Shown here: positions 43,201 to 51,670 of the stretch, piece after piece
Numbering within the stretch: the stretch's first letter is position 1
Layout: every line of letters starts with the position of its first letter
Assembly (NCBI GenBank): GCA_036362985.1
Contig: JAYGXS010000003.1
Coordinates: 85,075,469 to 85,139,468 of the forward strand
DNA length: 64,000 nt
Origin: Ligula intestinalis
Lineage: Eukaryota > Platyhelminthes > Cestoda > Diphyllobothriidea > Diphyllobothriidae
Direction: 5' to 3'
Notes under the pieces: generated by a model
The model's database searches: none
What the model was told of the DNA's origin: nothing
Seen by the model: only the letters and a program-made list of their open reading frames with translations
Position numbers and translations under genes: made by a program

Positions 43201-46200
43201 GCTTTTCATACATATCTTTTTTATGACTGCCATGGCAGCGTCGTGCGGATAGCACAGGGTCTTCCGAGCCTGCCACCTATCCGTCCGGCTTTGAGTTCGG
43301 GTTAAGTTAAGAATTAGAATGGAGTTCAGTTTCCAGGGTCAAGGCTATGTTTGCGTAGGCGGTTGGGCTTTGTTGGTAAGCTCGGGGTTGAGTTTTCGGT
43401 TAGCGTTTGGGGTCTCATCGGTGGTTGCCACATTTTAGCACAGCTCTCGCGCAGAATTATTTTTCGTTCGACTGGATGAACTCAAGGAACTACTTTAAAG
43501 GTGACTTTGCCAGGTGTCTTTTTGTTTCCTCTCTGTGCAATGGGGTACAAGTAAAACACAATTGAATAATTTTCGGCTACAGCTATGATGTTTATTATCC
43601 TCGAATGTTAAAGAAGCCTTGGGATGAAGTTAATCCAAGGTTTAGAATACTGAAGTCCCTTACTTTGTTGTTCTTTTGTTTCAGATGTGCGAAACTTTCC
43701 GTGCGATATTTGTGGGTTTTCTTTCAAAGAAAGCCAAAATCTGAAGTCGCACATCAACGTAGTGCATAAAAGTATGCCTCTTTTGCTTTTATTCTTCGAG
43801 CTATCACCTCGGTTTTTTTGCCTGCTCTGTGTTTGTAAATATTAGTTTGCGAGGCGCCTAGACATAGGCCTTAGTGCCGTGTCAGGCACTGCCCGGCATG
43901 GTTATAGGTTCGGACTGTAAACTGGTGCTTGTGTTCTTCATCTGACGTCACTGGGGACTACAATAGTTAGGGCTCATGAAGGCGAGCCCTTTATCTGCCA
44001 TCTGCTATCATTGTGCACGTATCTTTTTGTTTGTCGCTGTCCGTTTCCCTGTCCTGTATAGTCGATAATACGAACCATCTTTATTTATTACTATTATAAT
44101 TGATGAAAAATTCTTGCAAATAATGATCTGCTGCTCTGTTGTTCTTTGTTTCAGACCTGCGAAACTTCTCGTGTGATATTTGTGGCCGTTCTTTCGCACG
44201 AAAGTTCGTCCTAAAAGAGCACGTCAACGCTGTGCACAAAAGTACGCCTCTTTTTGTTTCCTTCTTCGGGCTTTCTCCTCATCTTTTTGTCTGCTTTGAA
44301 TTTGCGAATATTTGCTTGTGTCAGGCATAGACGTAGGAGAACTGCTTGGTTTTTGATAGGTTCGGCCAGTTAACTGGTGTATGGGAGAAGGCCGAGAAAG
44401 GTGGCGAGTGAGGCTTGCTCTGGGGGATTTATCGCAGGGGGTTAAGTGATTTTAACGCAGCAACTGCGATCTTCAGTCTATGGTTACTTAGTAGAGGAGA
44501 GAAGTCGTTTAAGTCTAGAGTAGTAGGAAGAGTATATTGTGTACACAGGACGGAAAATAGATGAGAGAAGATGAACTTGGGAGAGCACGTCTGCTCAGCA
44601 GATCGATTGAATCCCAAGTGAGGTGTTAACAGCAATTAGGCCAGAAGATAGAGAGAGCGTGTTCATTGTCTAGGTCGGCCTGTGATTGATTGGACAGCGT
44701 GTAGGTGGACAACGTATGGTTAGACACTGTTGTTGGACAACGTGGGTGGCCTGTGTCTCGCACCAGAAAGTTTGGAGACCGCAATGACCTTGGGGTCTAC
44801 ACGGATTGAGGCCACAATGGGGAAACCAGACATCGGACAGGCGACGACCCACTACAAACTCATCTTCACGGCAAATTGGCGTTTGAATTTATCACAGGGT
44901 TTGTTAGGCCACTTCAGTTAACGGTGCCTGTTGGACGTGGTTTTAGGGTTTCCGTTAGGCTTAGGCCGAAGTCCAGCCTTGAGTTACGGTCACGTTTGGA
45001 AATAAAATGGCGTTTAGTTTCCAGGGTCAAAGCTACTTTTGTGTAAGAGGTTAGGGTTTTTTGGTAAGCTCGCAGTTGGGTTTACACTTAGGTCTTGGGG
45101 TGTCAGTGATCGTTGGGACTGGGTAGCACGGTGCTCGCCCACAACTATTTTTGGTTAGACACGATGAACACAAGGAACTACGGCTAAAAGTAAAACTATT
45201 GGACAATTTTAGGCTTGCAGCTATAACTTCAATCATTCTCGAATGTGAAACAAGCCTTGGGAACATGTAAACCTAGGCCTTGGAACTCTGAAGTCTCTTT
45301 CTTTTTTCTTATTTGTTTTAGATCTGCGAAGCTTCCCGTGTGATATCTGTGAGTCTTCTTTCAAATTCAGCGGAGACCTGAAGTCGCACGTCGACAATGT
45401 ACACAAAAGTATGGCTCTATTGATTTCATTTTTCGAGCTCTTACCTCGCTTTTTAGCCTGTTCTGCCTCTGTGAATGTTTGCTTGCAAGACGCCTAGACA
45501 TAGGTTTTAACGCCCTGTTAGGAAACGCTCGCTTTATTGAAAGGTTTGGACAATGGACTGATGCTTATCATCTTCATCTCCCTTAGCTCGGGACTTCAAT
45601 GGTTGAGGTAGATGAACGCGAGCCCTTTTTCTGCCACCCATAGACTTCAGTGATGCCCATGTGCTGTTATCTTTTTGTTTGTCGCTGCCCGTTTCCCTGT
45701 CCTTCATAGCCAATAAAACGAATCATATCTATTTATAACAATTATTATTGATGACAAATTCTTGCAAATAATGCTCTGTTGTTCTTTGTTTCAGACCCGC
45801 GAAACTTCTCGTGTGATATTTGTGGCCGTTCCTTCGCCCGAAAGTTGGCCGTGAATAAGCACGTCAACGGTGTGCACAAAAGTATGCCTCTTTTTGTTTC
45901 CTTCTTCGGGCTTTCCCCTCATCTTTCTGTCTGCTCAGTATTTTCGAATATTTGCTTGTGTCAGGCATAGACGTAGGAGAACTGCTTGGTTTGTTGATAG
46001 GTTCGGCCAGTTAACTGGTGTATAGGAGAAGGCCGAGAAAGGTGGTGAGTGAGGCTTGCTTTAGGGAATTCATCATCAGGGAAAATTGGCGTTTCGATTT
46101 ATCACGGGGTCTTTTAGGCCGCTTTAGTCAGGATTTTGCTAATGGCGAGGCCAGATGAGTAAATTCTCGGCACGTAGTCTAACGTAGAAGAAGCCTTAAA

Positions 46201-48823
46201 CCAAGTAAACTCAGTCTCTGGTATATCTAAGTATCTTCGTGTGTTGTTTTTTCAGATCTGCGGAATTTCCCTTGCGATATTTGTGACCGTCCTTTCCAAA
46301 GCAAGACAGACCTGAATAGGCACATCATCACTGTGCACCAAAGTACGCCTCTTTTTCCTATATTCTTCAAATTCTCTCATCATCTTTTTGCCTGCTCCGT
46401 GTTTGTCAGCCTTTTCTTGTGATACGCAATTCATTGGTGCATTGAGGAGGGTAGAGAAATAAAGCTAGTGAGATTGGCCGTAGGCATATACCAGGACGCA
46501 CACAGTCTCTTAATGTTTTTCTTTTTGTTTATTTCAGACCTGCGAAAATTCCCTTGTAATATTTGTGGCCAGTCATTCAAAGAGGGCGGAACTCTAAAGG
46601 CGCACGTCAACGCTGTGCACAAAAGTGCGGCTCTCCTTGTTTCTTTCTTCCTCAAGTTTATCCTCGTTTCCTTGCGTGCCAAAACATTCTTTTGACACGC
46701 AATTGACTGATGCGTGGGGGGGGGGGGGGCAGATTAAAAAAGCCGGGGGGGCTAGCCCCCCGAAATTTAATCTTACGGCAACTCACGTATTTATCACTGT
46801 CTGGTAGACCATGTGAGAAACAGGACGTGTGTGGCACGCGTAGACAATATGTTTAGCCTTCGTAGCCGCCTCCCTCATGTAAGCCTGCGCCGTCTGAGCA
46901 TTGTCTTGTCATGTACCAGGTTTTATTATTCCCTTGGTCCACTGCCGACAATATCAAACTGGTAGCTTATTTAGTGGTCTGTTTGAGTTTGATGCATGAT
47001 GGCTAAGGTTAGGGTCAGGCCTAGGAGGCTGAAGTCCAGATATAAGACACATAAATAGGAATTCCTTTGTCATATAGCGTGTCACCACCTTAATTAATGA
47101 TGGAAAGTCCACGTTCGCCGAACCGAACTATTTGGGTATTTTTATTATCGTGTTTTGAAACCTTGGGGAGCCCCTATAGTTGGGGCTACCTCCTTTTAAC
47201 GAACATAAATGTGTCCTGTTGTGATTTCTAGTGTCTGCATTGTGCTCCCTCTTCGTTATCCCCTGCAACGGGCCTAAAACTAAGGCAGACCAATATTCCA
47301 ACGCTGTAGTAGTATATGAACTTTTCTATTATTTCGGTTTCAGATCTGCGAGCGTTTTTGTGTGCAATTTGTGGTCGCACCTTTACGCAAAATTCGTCTC
47401 TGAAGAAACATCTTCGGCACTTTCATCCAGGTACGCTTCTTTTGCCTCTTTAATTGTTGGCTTTCGTGATCTGCCTTTTTGTTAGTCTATCCACGAAAGA
47501 TTCGACAATAGTTTGCTTGTTGGTCGATGTTGGCCGATGTTTGCACCAGGCCAAGCTTCTGTTGTACATCTGATTTCAGATTCCCTGTACGGTTTCGGTT
47601 TTTCTCCCATGAGAAAACGTCGGTCTCACTGCGGCATGCGCTTCCCGCGTTGAGACTTTGCGGGAAACTGATTAGCCTAATATCATGTCAGGTTTAGGCT
47701 TTCGAAGGCGCTTGCCCTCTGTCCTGTGCATAATTTTAGTGATTGGAATTCAAAACAGGCCAGTATGTAATCGTCTTCCAAGGATAGTTCTATACTAGAT
47801 ATTTTCTAGACGGAGATATGGGAACTTGGCATTTTGTAGGCGTGTGGCCGTGTGTTCGTAATTACTTGGCATTATTTATTCGCGTTTTTAAACTTTGTGA
47901 TGGCGACGTTTAGCTCAGGCTTGCTCCATAAAATTCGACTTCCGCCGAGACCTATACACTGCTCGTTATCTGCAAAAATATTTCTCTAATCCAACACTGT
48001 TACTGGAAAATATCCCAAACTTGCTCTTTTCCGTTTTTGCTGCTCACGTTCCTGTATCTGAACTATTTGCTTAGTTATATTTGCATGTTTCAGAACGTTG
48101 AAACACCCTTATAACGTTGGTTTGCTCCTTTTAGCGAGCATGCATGTGTCATGTACATGCATACTGTAGCCAACATTTATGGTGAAGGAGCCGTGGCGGC
48201 CTTTTGAATGGTCCGCATGTCCGGAATCCGCTTTACCCATTGATACTGACCCCACTGCTTTGTCGAGCATAGCTCAGTCGGCTCATGCTGTGGTGTCAGT
48301 GTTGTAGCTAACTCCTGATTTAGTGGGCAATGTTCTGAAGCAGTTTAAAACTATCTCGGTTTTTATGGAACAGGACGCTTCGGATTCTCAATGTCTATTT
48401 GAAGTAGAAATTGTTTTCGAATGAACCGCCTGTCTTCAGTTCACTTAACGCAATAATGCAGTCCTTCTCAGCTGAAGTTTGTATTATCACGCTTTTCGCT
48501 CACAACGCTGCATATGTTTGAAGGTATTTCTCCTGGTTTCGAAATACGGCGTAATCGCTGCGAGTCCCACTGTACCATTTACCCCCGGAAAACCTTGAGT
48601 TACGTGCGGCCGATAGAGTCCAGGTCACGCCTGTCTGTGGCTAGTTAATACTGAGCAATACTTCTTGAGCAGATGGCAGTGACGCGAAAAAGTCTTCATC
48701 GGGCACAGTAGTGGCAACCTGAAATTTTACATGACGATTTTCTTTTCTTCACTGTTTTCTTTCCGATTTATTTGTTTTCTCCTTCTAGAGGGAACAGAAG
48801 AGAAACAAGAGAATCCCTCCTAG
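37103..48823 (+). CDS. C2H2 zinc-finger gene copy 2, complete model: 13 exons, 418 aa, eight fingers
   Basis: Exons: 37,103-37,294; 41,830-41,874; 41,967-42,011; 42,100-42,343; fingers at 43,040-43,126, 43,685-43,771, 44,155-44,241, 45,322-45,408, 45,795-45,881, 46,256-46,342, 46,538-46,624, 47,344-47,430; terminal exon 48,789-48,823. All have AG/GT borders, phases agree throughout, and the sum is 1,257 nt with only the final stop. The N-terminus is a possible helical region and an acidic/serine-rich stretch (SSESSDSDC, DEWKPSP). The eight fingers are all C-x2-C-x12-H-x4-H, linked by 7 residues (KNLRNFP type), the canonical linker length but not TGEKP. Probably a nuclear DNA-binding protein; target unknown. 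Intron 1 carries the Tigger-like element and intron 7 a solo LTR. The copy 1 linker exon has no usable counterpart here. I do not recognise a named orthologue. Confidence 0.75.
39155..39215 (-). repeat. tRNA-like sequence, segment copy B
   Basis: Counterpart of 30,655-30,765. The anticodon-type loop is GCGGTAA (GGT in anticodon position, Thr-like). Acceptor stem not recognisable. Confidence 0.48.
39630..40848. mobile_element. Tigger/pogo-like DNA transposon complex, segment copy B (complete)
   Basis: Starts CAGTAGTCGCCGG (39,630) and ends CCGGTGACTACTG (40,848), with TA on both sides (39,628-39,629; 40,849-40,850). Internal termini lie at 39,828 (CAGTAGCCGCCGG, inward) and 40,497 (CGACTACTG, outward). 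The outer left ~200 bp is inverted again at ~40,300-40,497, so two related elements are nested. Gene copy 1 has no such insertion at the matching place (~13,585). Confidence 0.75.
39965..40252 (+). pseudogene. Transposase C-terminal fragment, Tigger/pogo-like, copy B
   Basis: 95 codons, without the premature stop seen in copy A but with a ~30-nt deletion near 40,225 that shifts the last part. Acidic stretch (DEVVDDDKEEEDIEPVP) followed by AAQIIAALYTLQRVLQASGF. No DDE catalytic triad. Confidence 0.55.
41527..41571 (+). pseudogene. Dead duplicate of the first 45-nt exon
   Basis: Would encode EQVNTEKHWLLRPHK with an intact GTAATG donor, but the acceptor dinucleotide is AA (41,525-41,526) instead of AG. 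The nearby AG one base later would shift the frame and meet a stop. Probably not spliced. Confidence 0.65.
41830..41874 (+). CDS. Copy 2 exon 2, 45 nt, phase 0-0
   Basis: Acceptor GCTTTGCAG, donor GTAATG. It encodes KEVNAEEKWVLRPHK, the functional member of the tandem pair. Confidence 0.72.
41967..42011 (+). CDS. Copy 2 exon 3, 45 nt, phase 0-0
   Basis: Acceptor TTTTTACAG, donor GTAATT. It encodes EKEVSNPQTVLERHK. Confidence 0.7.
42100..42343 (+). CDS. Copy 2 exon 4, acidic/serine-rich, 244 nt, phase 0-1
   Basis: It begins HRRRRLYAEQDSSESSDSD and ends SPLEASTSG at a GTACGT donor. The acceptor used in copy 1 (TTTTAG) reads TTTTAA here; a new AG six bases downstream (CACAG at 42,095-42,099) restores splicing with loss of two codons and no frame change. 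Confidence 0.7.
43040..43126 (+). CDS. Copy 2 finger 1 exon, 87 nt
   Basis: Acceptor TTTTATAG, donor GTACGT. YTCEFCGKAFARIWNLNQH then VNGVH. Inferred contacts -1/2/3/6: R, W, N, Q. It has the full x12 spacing that copy 1 finger 1 lost. Confidence 0.87.
43685..43771 (+). CDS. Copy 2 finger 2 exon, 87 nt
   Basis: Acceptor TTGTTTCAG, donor GTATGC. FPCDICGFSFKESQNLKSH then INVVH. Inferred contacts E, Q, N, S. Confidence 0.87.
44155..44241 (+). CDS. Copy 2 finger 3 exon, 87 nt
   Basis: Acceptor TTTGTTTCAG, donor GTACGC. FSCDICGRSFARKFVLKEH then VNAVH. Inferred contacts R, F, V, E. Recent duplicate of finger 5 together with its introns. Confidence 0.88.
44430..44856 (-). mobile_element. Solo LTR, Ty3/gypsy-type (copy L4), in the finger 3-4 intron
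   Basis: On the minus strand it runs from TGTAGTGGGTCG to CCTGCGATA, 427 bp. It includes GTGTACACAATA and CTGAAGATCGCAGTTGCT, shared with the LTRs at 55,618 and 57,524. The duplicated intron after finger 5 (around 46,062-46,075) has the empty site. The 4-bp flanks are GATT and AACT, each one change from AATT in the empty site. Confidence 0.78.
45322..45408 (+). CDS. Copy 2 finger 4 exon, 87 nt
   Basis: Acceptor TTGTTTTAG, donor GTATGG. FPCDICESSFKFSGDLKSH then VDNVH. The usual Gly after the second Cys is Glu. Inferred contacts F, G, D, S. Confidence 0.86.
45795..45881 (+). CDS. Copy 2 finger 5 exon, 87 nt
   Basis: Acceptor TTTGTTTCAG, donor GTATGC. FSCDICGRSFARKLAVNKH then VNGVH. Inferred contacts R, L, A, K. 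It differs from finger 3 mainly in five consecutive helix codons. Confidence 0.88.
46256..46342 (+). CDS. Copy 2 finger 6 exon, 87 nt
   Basis: Acceptor TTTTTTCAG, donor GTACGC. FPCDICDRPFQSKTDLNRH then IITVH. Inferred contacts S, T, D, R. Counterpart of copy 1 finger 4. Confidence 0.87.
46538..46624 (+). CDS. Copy 2 finger 7 exon, 87 nt
   Basis: Acceptor TTTATTTCAG, donor GTGCGG (weaker than its siblings). FPCNICGQSFKEGGTLKAH then VNAVH. Inferred contacts E, G, T, A. In copy 1 the matching exon would fall in the 17,434 gap. Confidence 0.86.
46716..46774. repeat. Poly-G run and near-perfect palindrome in the finger 7-8 intron
   Basis: About 15 G at 46,715-46,729, then AGATTAAA (46,731) inverted as TTTAATCT (ending 46,774) around CGGGGGGGCTAGCCCCCCG. 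A very stable hairpin in DNA or pre-mRNA, and a possible G-quadruplex. Confidence 0.8.
47344..47430 (+). CDS. Copy 2 finger 8 exon, 87 nt, most diverged finger
   Basis: Acceptor TTCGGTTTCAG, donor GTACGC. FLCAICGRTFTQNSSLKKH then LRHFHP. It lacks the VNxVHKS ending of the others and was probably the original last finger, outside the amplified set. Inferred contacts Q, S, S, K. Confidence 0.85.
48789..48823 (+). CDS. Copy 2 terminal coding exon
   Basis: Acceptor TTTTCTCCTTCTAG. In phase 1 it completes the frame as EGTEEKQENPS and stop (TAG at 48,821-48,823). The phase match and good pyrimidine tract support it over other acceptors; the short length keeps confidence moderate. Confidence 0.55.
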
Positions 48824-48839
48824 TCTACTCCTCAGTGTC

Positions 48840-49330
48840 AAATTTTTCCAAAGCTCTTCCCTGTCACTTATTTTTGTACGACAACATTCTGACGTAGAAC
48901 CATTAAATCAGTGTTCTAGGATGACCTTTTCTTTGTGTTCTGGTGTTTTTACAAGTGGAGGACGAGGCATCGAAACTGCATATCTCTAACTGGTCCAAGC
49001 TCTAAACGAAACCATTTTAGCGCTTTTAATATTCCACAGAACTTGTTGGAATTTGACAGTGAGTAAAATGCGTATTTTGGGTCGAATTTTGTTGATAAAG
49101 TTCGCATAGTTTGCCAAAGATCTTCCCTGCCACTTATTTTTGTACGAAAACCTTCGGGTAAGGCAGTATTAAATTATTCTCGATGGGGACTTTTGCTTTG
49201 TGTTCTGGTGTTGTTACAAGTGAAGGACGAGGCGTAACTGGCGCAAGGTCTATACGAAACATTTCTTACATTTATAATCTTCCACAGAACTTGTCCGAAT
49301 TAGGCCATGAGTAAAATGCGTCCTTTTGGG
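48840..49330 (+). repeat. Tandem duplication of ~260 bp in the putative 3' UTR
   Basis: CTCTTCCCTGTCACTTATTT (48,853) recurs as CTTCCCTGCCACTTATTT (~49,124), GTTCTGGTGTTTTTACAAGT recurs near 49,200, and GAGTAAAATGCG appears at both ends. The halves are clearly diverged. Confidence 0.8.
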
Positions 49331-49664
49331 ACGAATTTTGTAGACGAGGGTTATGCTGATAAACGGAACCTGGTCCCCAAGTCATCGGTCAGACATTTGA
49401 GACGCCCAAACAACCATAGAAGCGGACCAAGGCCATTTCTGGTGCTCCCGCCATGCGTCGTTCCTACAGCATTATTGCGCCCCAGTTCTCCAATGATCAC
49501 AGGGTCGGATTTATTACGCGGGTCACATTTTTACGGGGTTGGTTTCACAAGGTACATAAAATTGGTTATGTTCCAGTTAGTTTTCGGCTTTCTGAATGTA
49601 ACTGATTCTGTACACTTCGGCGGTGGAACGCCCTTTGTTGGGTGGTTGGCGTAGCTTGCTCATC
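49331..49664. other. Spacer before family C; no supported gene
   Basis: A 115-codon plus ORF (49,307-49,654) overlaps the tandem repeat and has no recognisable motif. Not called. Confidence 0.4.
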
Positions 49665-51510
49665 TGAATTGCTTTGGATAACCTCGGGAACGTAGTAACG
49701 GAAGGACCGCGGAAAGTAGAGTTACTGTCAGAGTTTTTCAGATCGGCGTTTACGATGGAATCCCCCGACGATAATTCGGGAGTAGAAGTGGGCGAAGGTA
49801 CAGCCGTTATTGAAACTGTTACCTTTTCTGTCGCAGACGTAAGACATGTCCTCAGTCACATCAAACCAGACAAGTCTCCTGGACCGGATGGGATCCCTGG
49901 ACTGATACTTAAAGAACTGTCGACCGAGCTAGCGGTGCCTCTTTCAATTCTGTTCGAGCTTTCCATGCGAACAGGGGACTTGCCTTTGCAATGGAAGACG
50001 GCCAACATCGTACCGTTATATAAGGGAGGTAGCAAGACGTCTACAAACAGCTTTCGGCCCATAAGCTTGACTTGCATTTCCTGCAAAATGATGGAGGTCC
50101 TTGTGAAGCAGGCCATACTAAGATTTTGCGATGAAAGTGACATCATACAAAATTTTCAACATGGCTTTCGGCAAGGGCGCTCCTGCCTTTCAAATTTACT
50201 GACTTCAATTGAGGCCTGGACAAGTGCTTTAGAAGAGGGCTTCGAAGTGGACGTAGTGTACATCGATTTCCGCAAAGCCTTTGACAGCGTGCCCCATCAA
50301 CGCCTTTTGCACAAACTGAGCGTTCTTGGCATCAAGGGAAACATTTTGGACTGGATCAGGTCATTTTTAGTCGGTCGAAAACAACGCGTTTGCATCGGGG
50401 AGGATAAATCGGACTGGGTTGACGTAGTTAGTGGGGTTCCTCAAGGCTCCGTTCTCGGTCCTCTACTCTTCATTCTCTATGTAAATGACAGCCTTCAAGA
50501 ACTGGACTGCGGTAAAATCATGTTCGCCGATGACGTTAAACTCTGGCAGGTCATTAAGCGCCCAAGCGACCGAGATGCTCTGCAAAATAATCTTTGCAAA
50601 CTGCAGACGTGGTCTGAGAGATGGCTGCTGGATTTCAATGTGCAAAAGTGTGCCGTCCTCCACCTGCGTCCAACAAACTACCCTATCCCCCAGAGCAGCA
50701 GGACATATCACTTGAAAAATATCCAAATTCCCGTAGCATCTACGCAAAAAGACCTCGGCATTTGGATACAGAGTAATCTGAAGCCCTCATTACAGTCTGT
50801 CAAAGCTGCAAATAAAGCCACGGGAGTGCTGCACGCTATCAAAAGGGCGTTTCTAGCCTTCGATGAAGATCTCTTTGGCAGAGTGTACGGCACATTTGTT
50901 CGGCCACACCTAGAGTATGGCATACAGGCGTGGCGGCCATGGCTAGCAAAGGACACAGCATGTCTGGAGAAAGTGCAGCGTCGGGCAACAAAGCTAGTAA
51001 GAGGTCTAAAAAACCACACTTACATAGATAGAATGGCATGCCTAAATTTATTCCCTCTGCATTACAGGCAACAAAGAGGGGATCTTATCCTAGTTTACAA
51101 GATAATAAACGGTCTTGAGAAAGGATTACGCTTCGAAGACATGTTTCAGTGGCACCTCTCGCCTCATCTCCGTGGGCACACAATGAAGCTGCGCACGAAA
51201 ATGTCCAAGCTAAACCTCCGCTCTGAATTCTTCACGCAACGTGTCATACAACAGTGGAATAACCTTCCACAGTCAGTCGTGGAGGCAACTTCCCTTCAAA
51301 TGTACAAACAACGCTTGGATAATTACATGCGTCCCCTCTCCTCTCTCCAAGTCTGAACTCTAAAAACCAGACATATATTGTAAAAAACAATGCTACTCAC
51401 TGTTTGCCAATACTATGTTAGTAGTGGTAAATTTACACATGTTAAATAGGGTTTTCAAAGGCATTGCCTATTATCCTCACCAAATAAACTGAACTGAAAC
51501 TGAAACTGTA
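49665..51510 (+). mobile_element. Family C non-LTR retrotransposon (CR1/L2-like), 5'-truncated, young
   Basis: Contains the RT ORF and a short 3' UTR with AATAAA (51,484) followed by a TGAAAC-repeat tail (ACTGAACTGAAACTGAAACTG region at 51,488-51,510). No endonuclease or ORF1 lies upstream, so it is a truncated insertion just after the zinc-finger gene. Confidence 0.88.
49674..51356 (+). CDS. Family C reverse transcriptase, intact open frame
   Basis: About 560 codons without a stop. Blocks in order: KSPGPDGIPGLILKELS (residue ~65), WKTANIVPLYKGGSKTSTNS, FRPISLTCISCKMMEVLV, QHGFRQGRSCLSNLL (~160), VDVVYIDFRKAFDSVPH (~192, motif A Asp), SGVPQGSVLGPLLFILYVND (~252), KIMFADDVKLW (~283, both catalytic Asp), then thumb and C-terminal regions (LEYGIQAWRPWLAKD, CLEKVQRRATKLV, NLFPLHYRQQRGDLI). 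The frame opens at ~49,668 after a TGA with no ATG at the start, so the natural start is upstream and lost. Reverse transcribes element RNA at the nick in the intact element. The enzyme domain looks functional. Confidence 0.88.
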   Translation: MDNLGNVVTEGPRKVELLSEFFRSAFTMESPDDNSGVEVGEGTAVIETVTFSVADVRHVLSHIKPDKSPGPDGIPGLILKELSTELAVPLSILFELSMRTGDLPLQWKTANIVPLYKGGSKTSTNSFRPISLTCISCKMMEVLVKQAILRFCDESDIIQNFQHGFRQGRSCLSNLLTSIEAWTSALEEGFEVDVVYIDFRKAFDSVPHQRLLHKLSVLGIKGNILDWIRSFLVGRKQRVCIGEDKSDWVDVVSGVPQGSVLGPLLFILYVNDSLQELDCGKIMFADDVKLWQVIKRPSDRDALQNNLCKLQTWSERWLLDFNVQKCAVLHLRPTNYPIPQSSRTYHLKNIQIPVASTQKDLGIWIQSNLKPSLQSVKAANKATGVLHAIKRAFLAFDEDLFGRVYGTFVRPHLEYGIQAWRPWLAKDTACLEKVQRRATKLVRGLKNHTYIDRMACLNLFPLHYRQQRGDLILVYKIINGLEKGLRFEDMFQWHLSPHLRGHTMKLRTKMSKLNLRSEFFTQRVIQQWNNLPQSVVEATSLQMYKQRLDNYMRPLSSLQV

Positions 51511-51589
51511 TTTTTCATGGTATTTTACAAAAGAAGAGTTGGCACTCTCAGAATTAACTTTTTAAATAAATAACCGGATTCTACATATT

Positions 51590-51670
51590 TTGATGGCCCT
51601 GGTGGGAATCGAATCCATACACAAAGGAAGGCTTTTGCATAGCTCACACTCCACCATAGAACTACGAGGC
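51590..51670 (-). repeat. tRNA-like sequence or pseudogene
   Basis: On the minus strand TAGTTCTATGG resembles the internal A box (10 of 11 positions) and GATTCGATTCC the B box (10 of 11), 49 nt apart. The acceptor stem (GCCTCGT against AGGGCCA) does not pair, so a working tRNA is unlikely; a tRNA-derived SINE head or pseudogene is possible. Confidence 0.4.

Noticed and set aside
44730..44921. Short plus ORFs and minus ORFs in the finger 3-4 intron
   Set aside because: They fall inside the solo LTR L4, which is non-coding.
46468..46695. ORFs extending through finger exons into introns, suggesting intronless finger genes
   Set aside because: The extensions are not conserved among finger exons, while the AG/GT borders and 87-nt length are. 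The spliced model is better.
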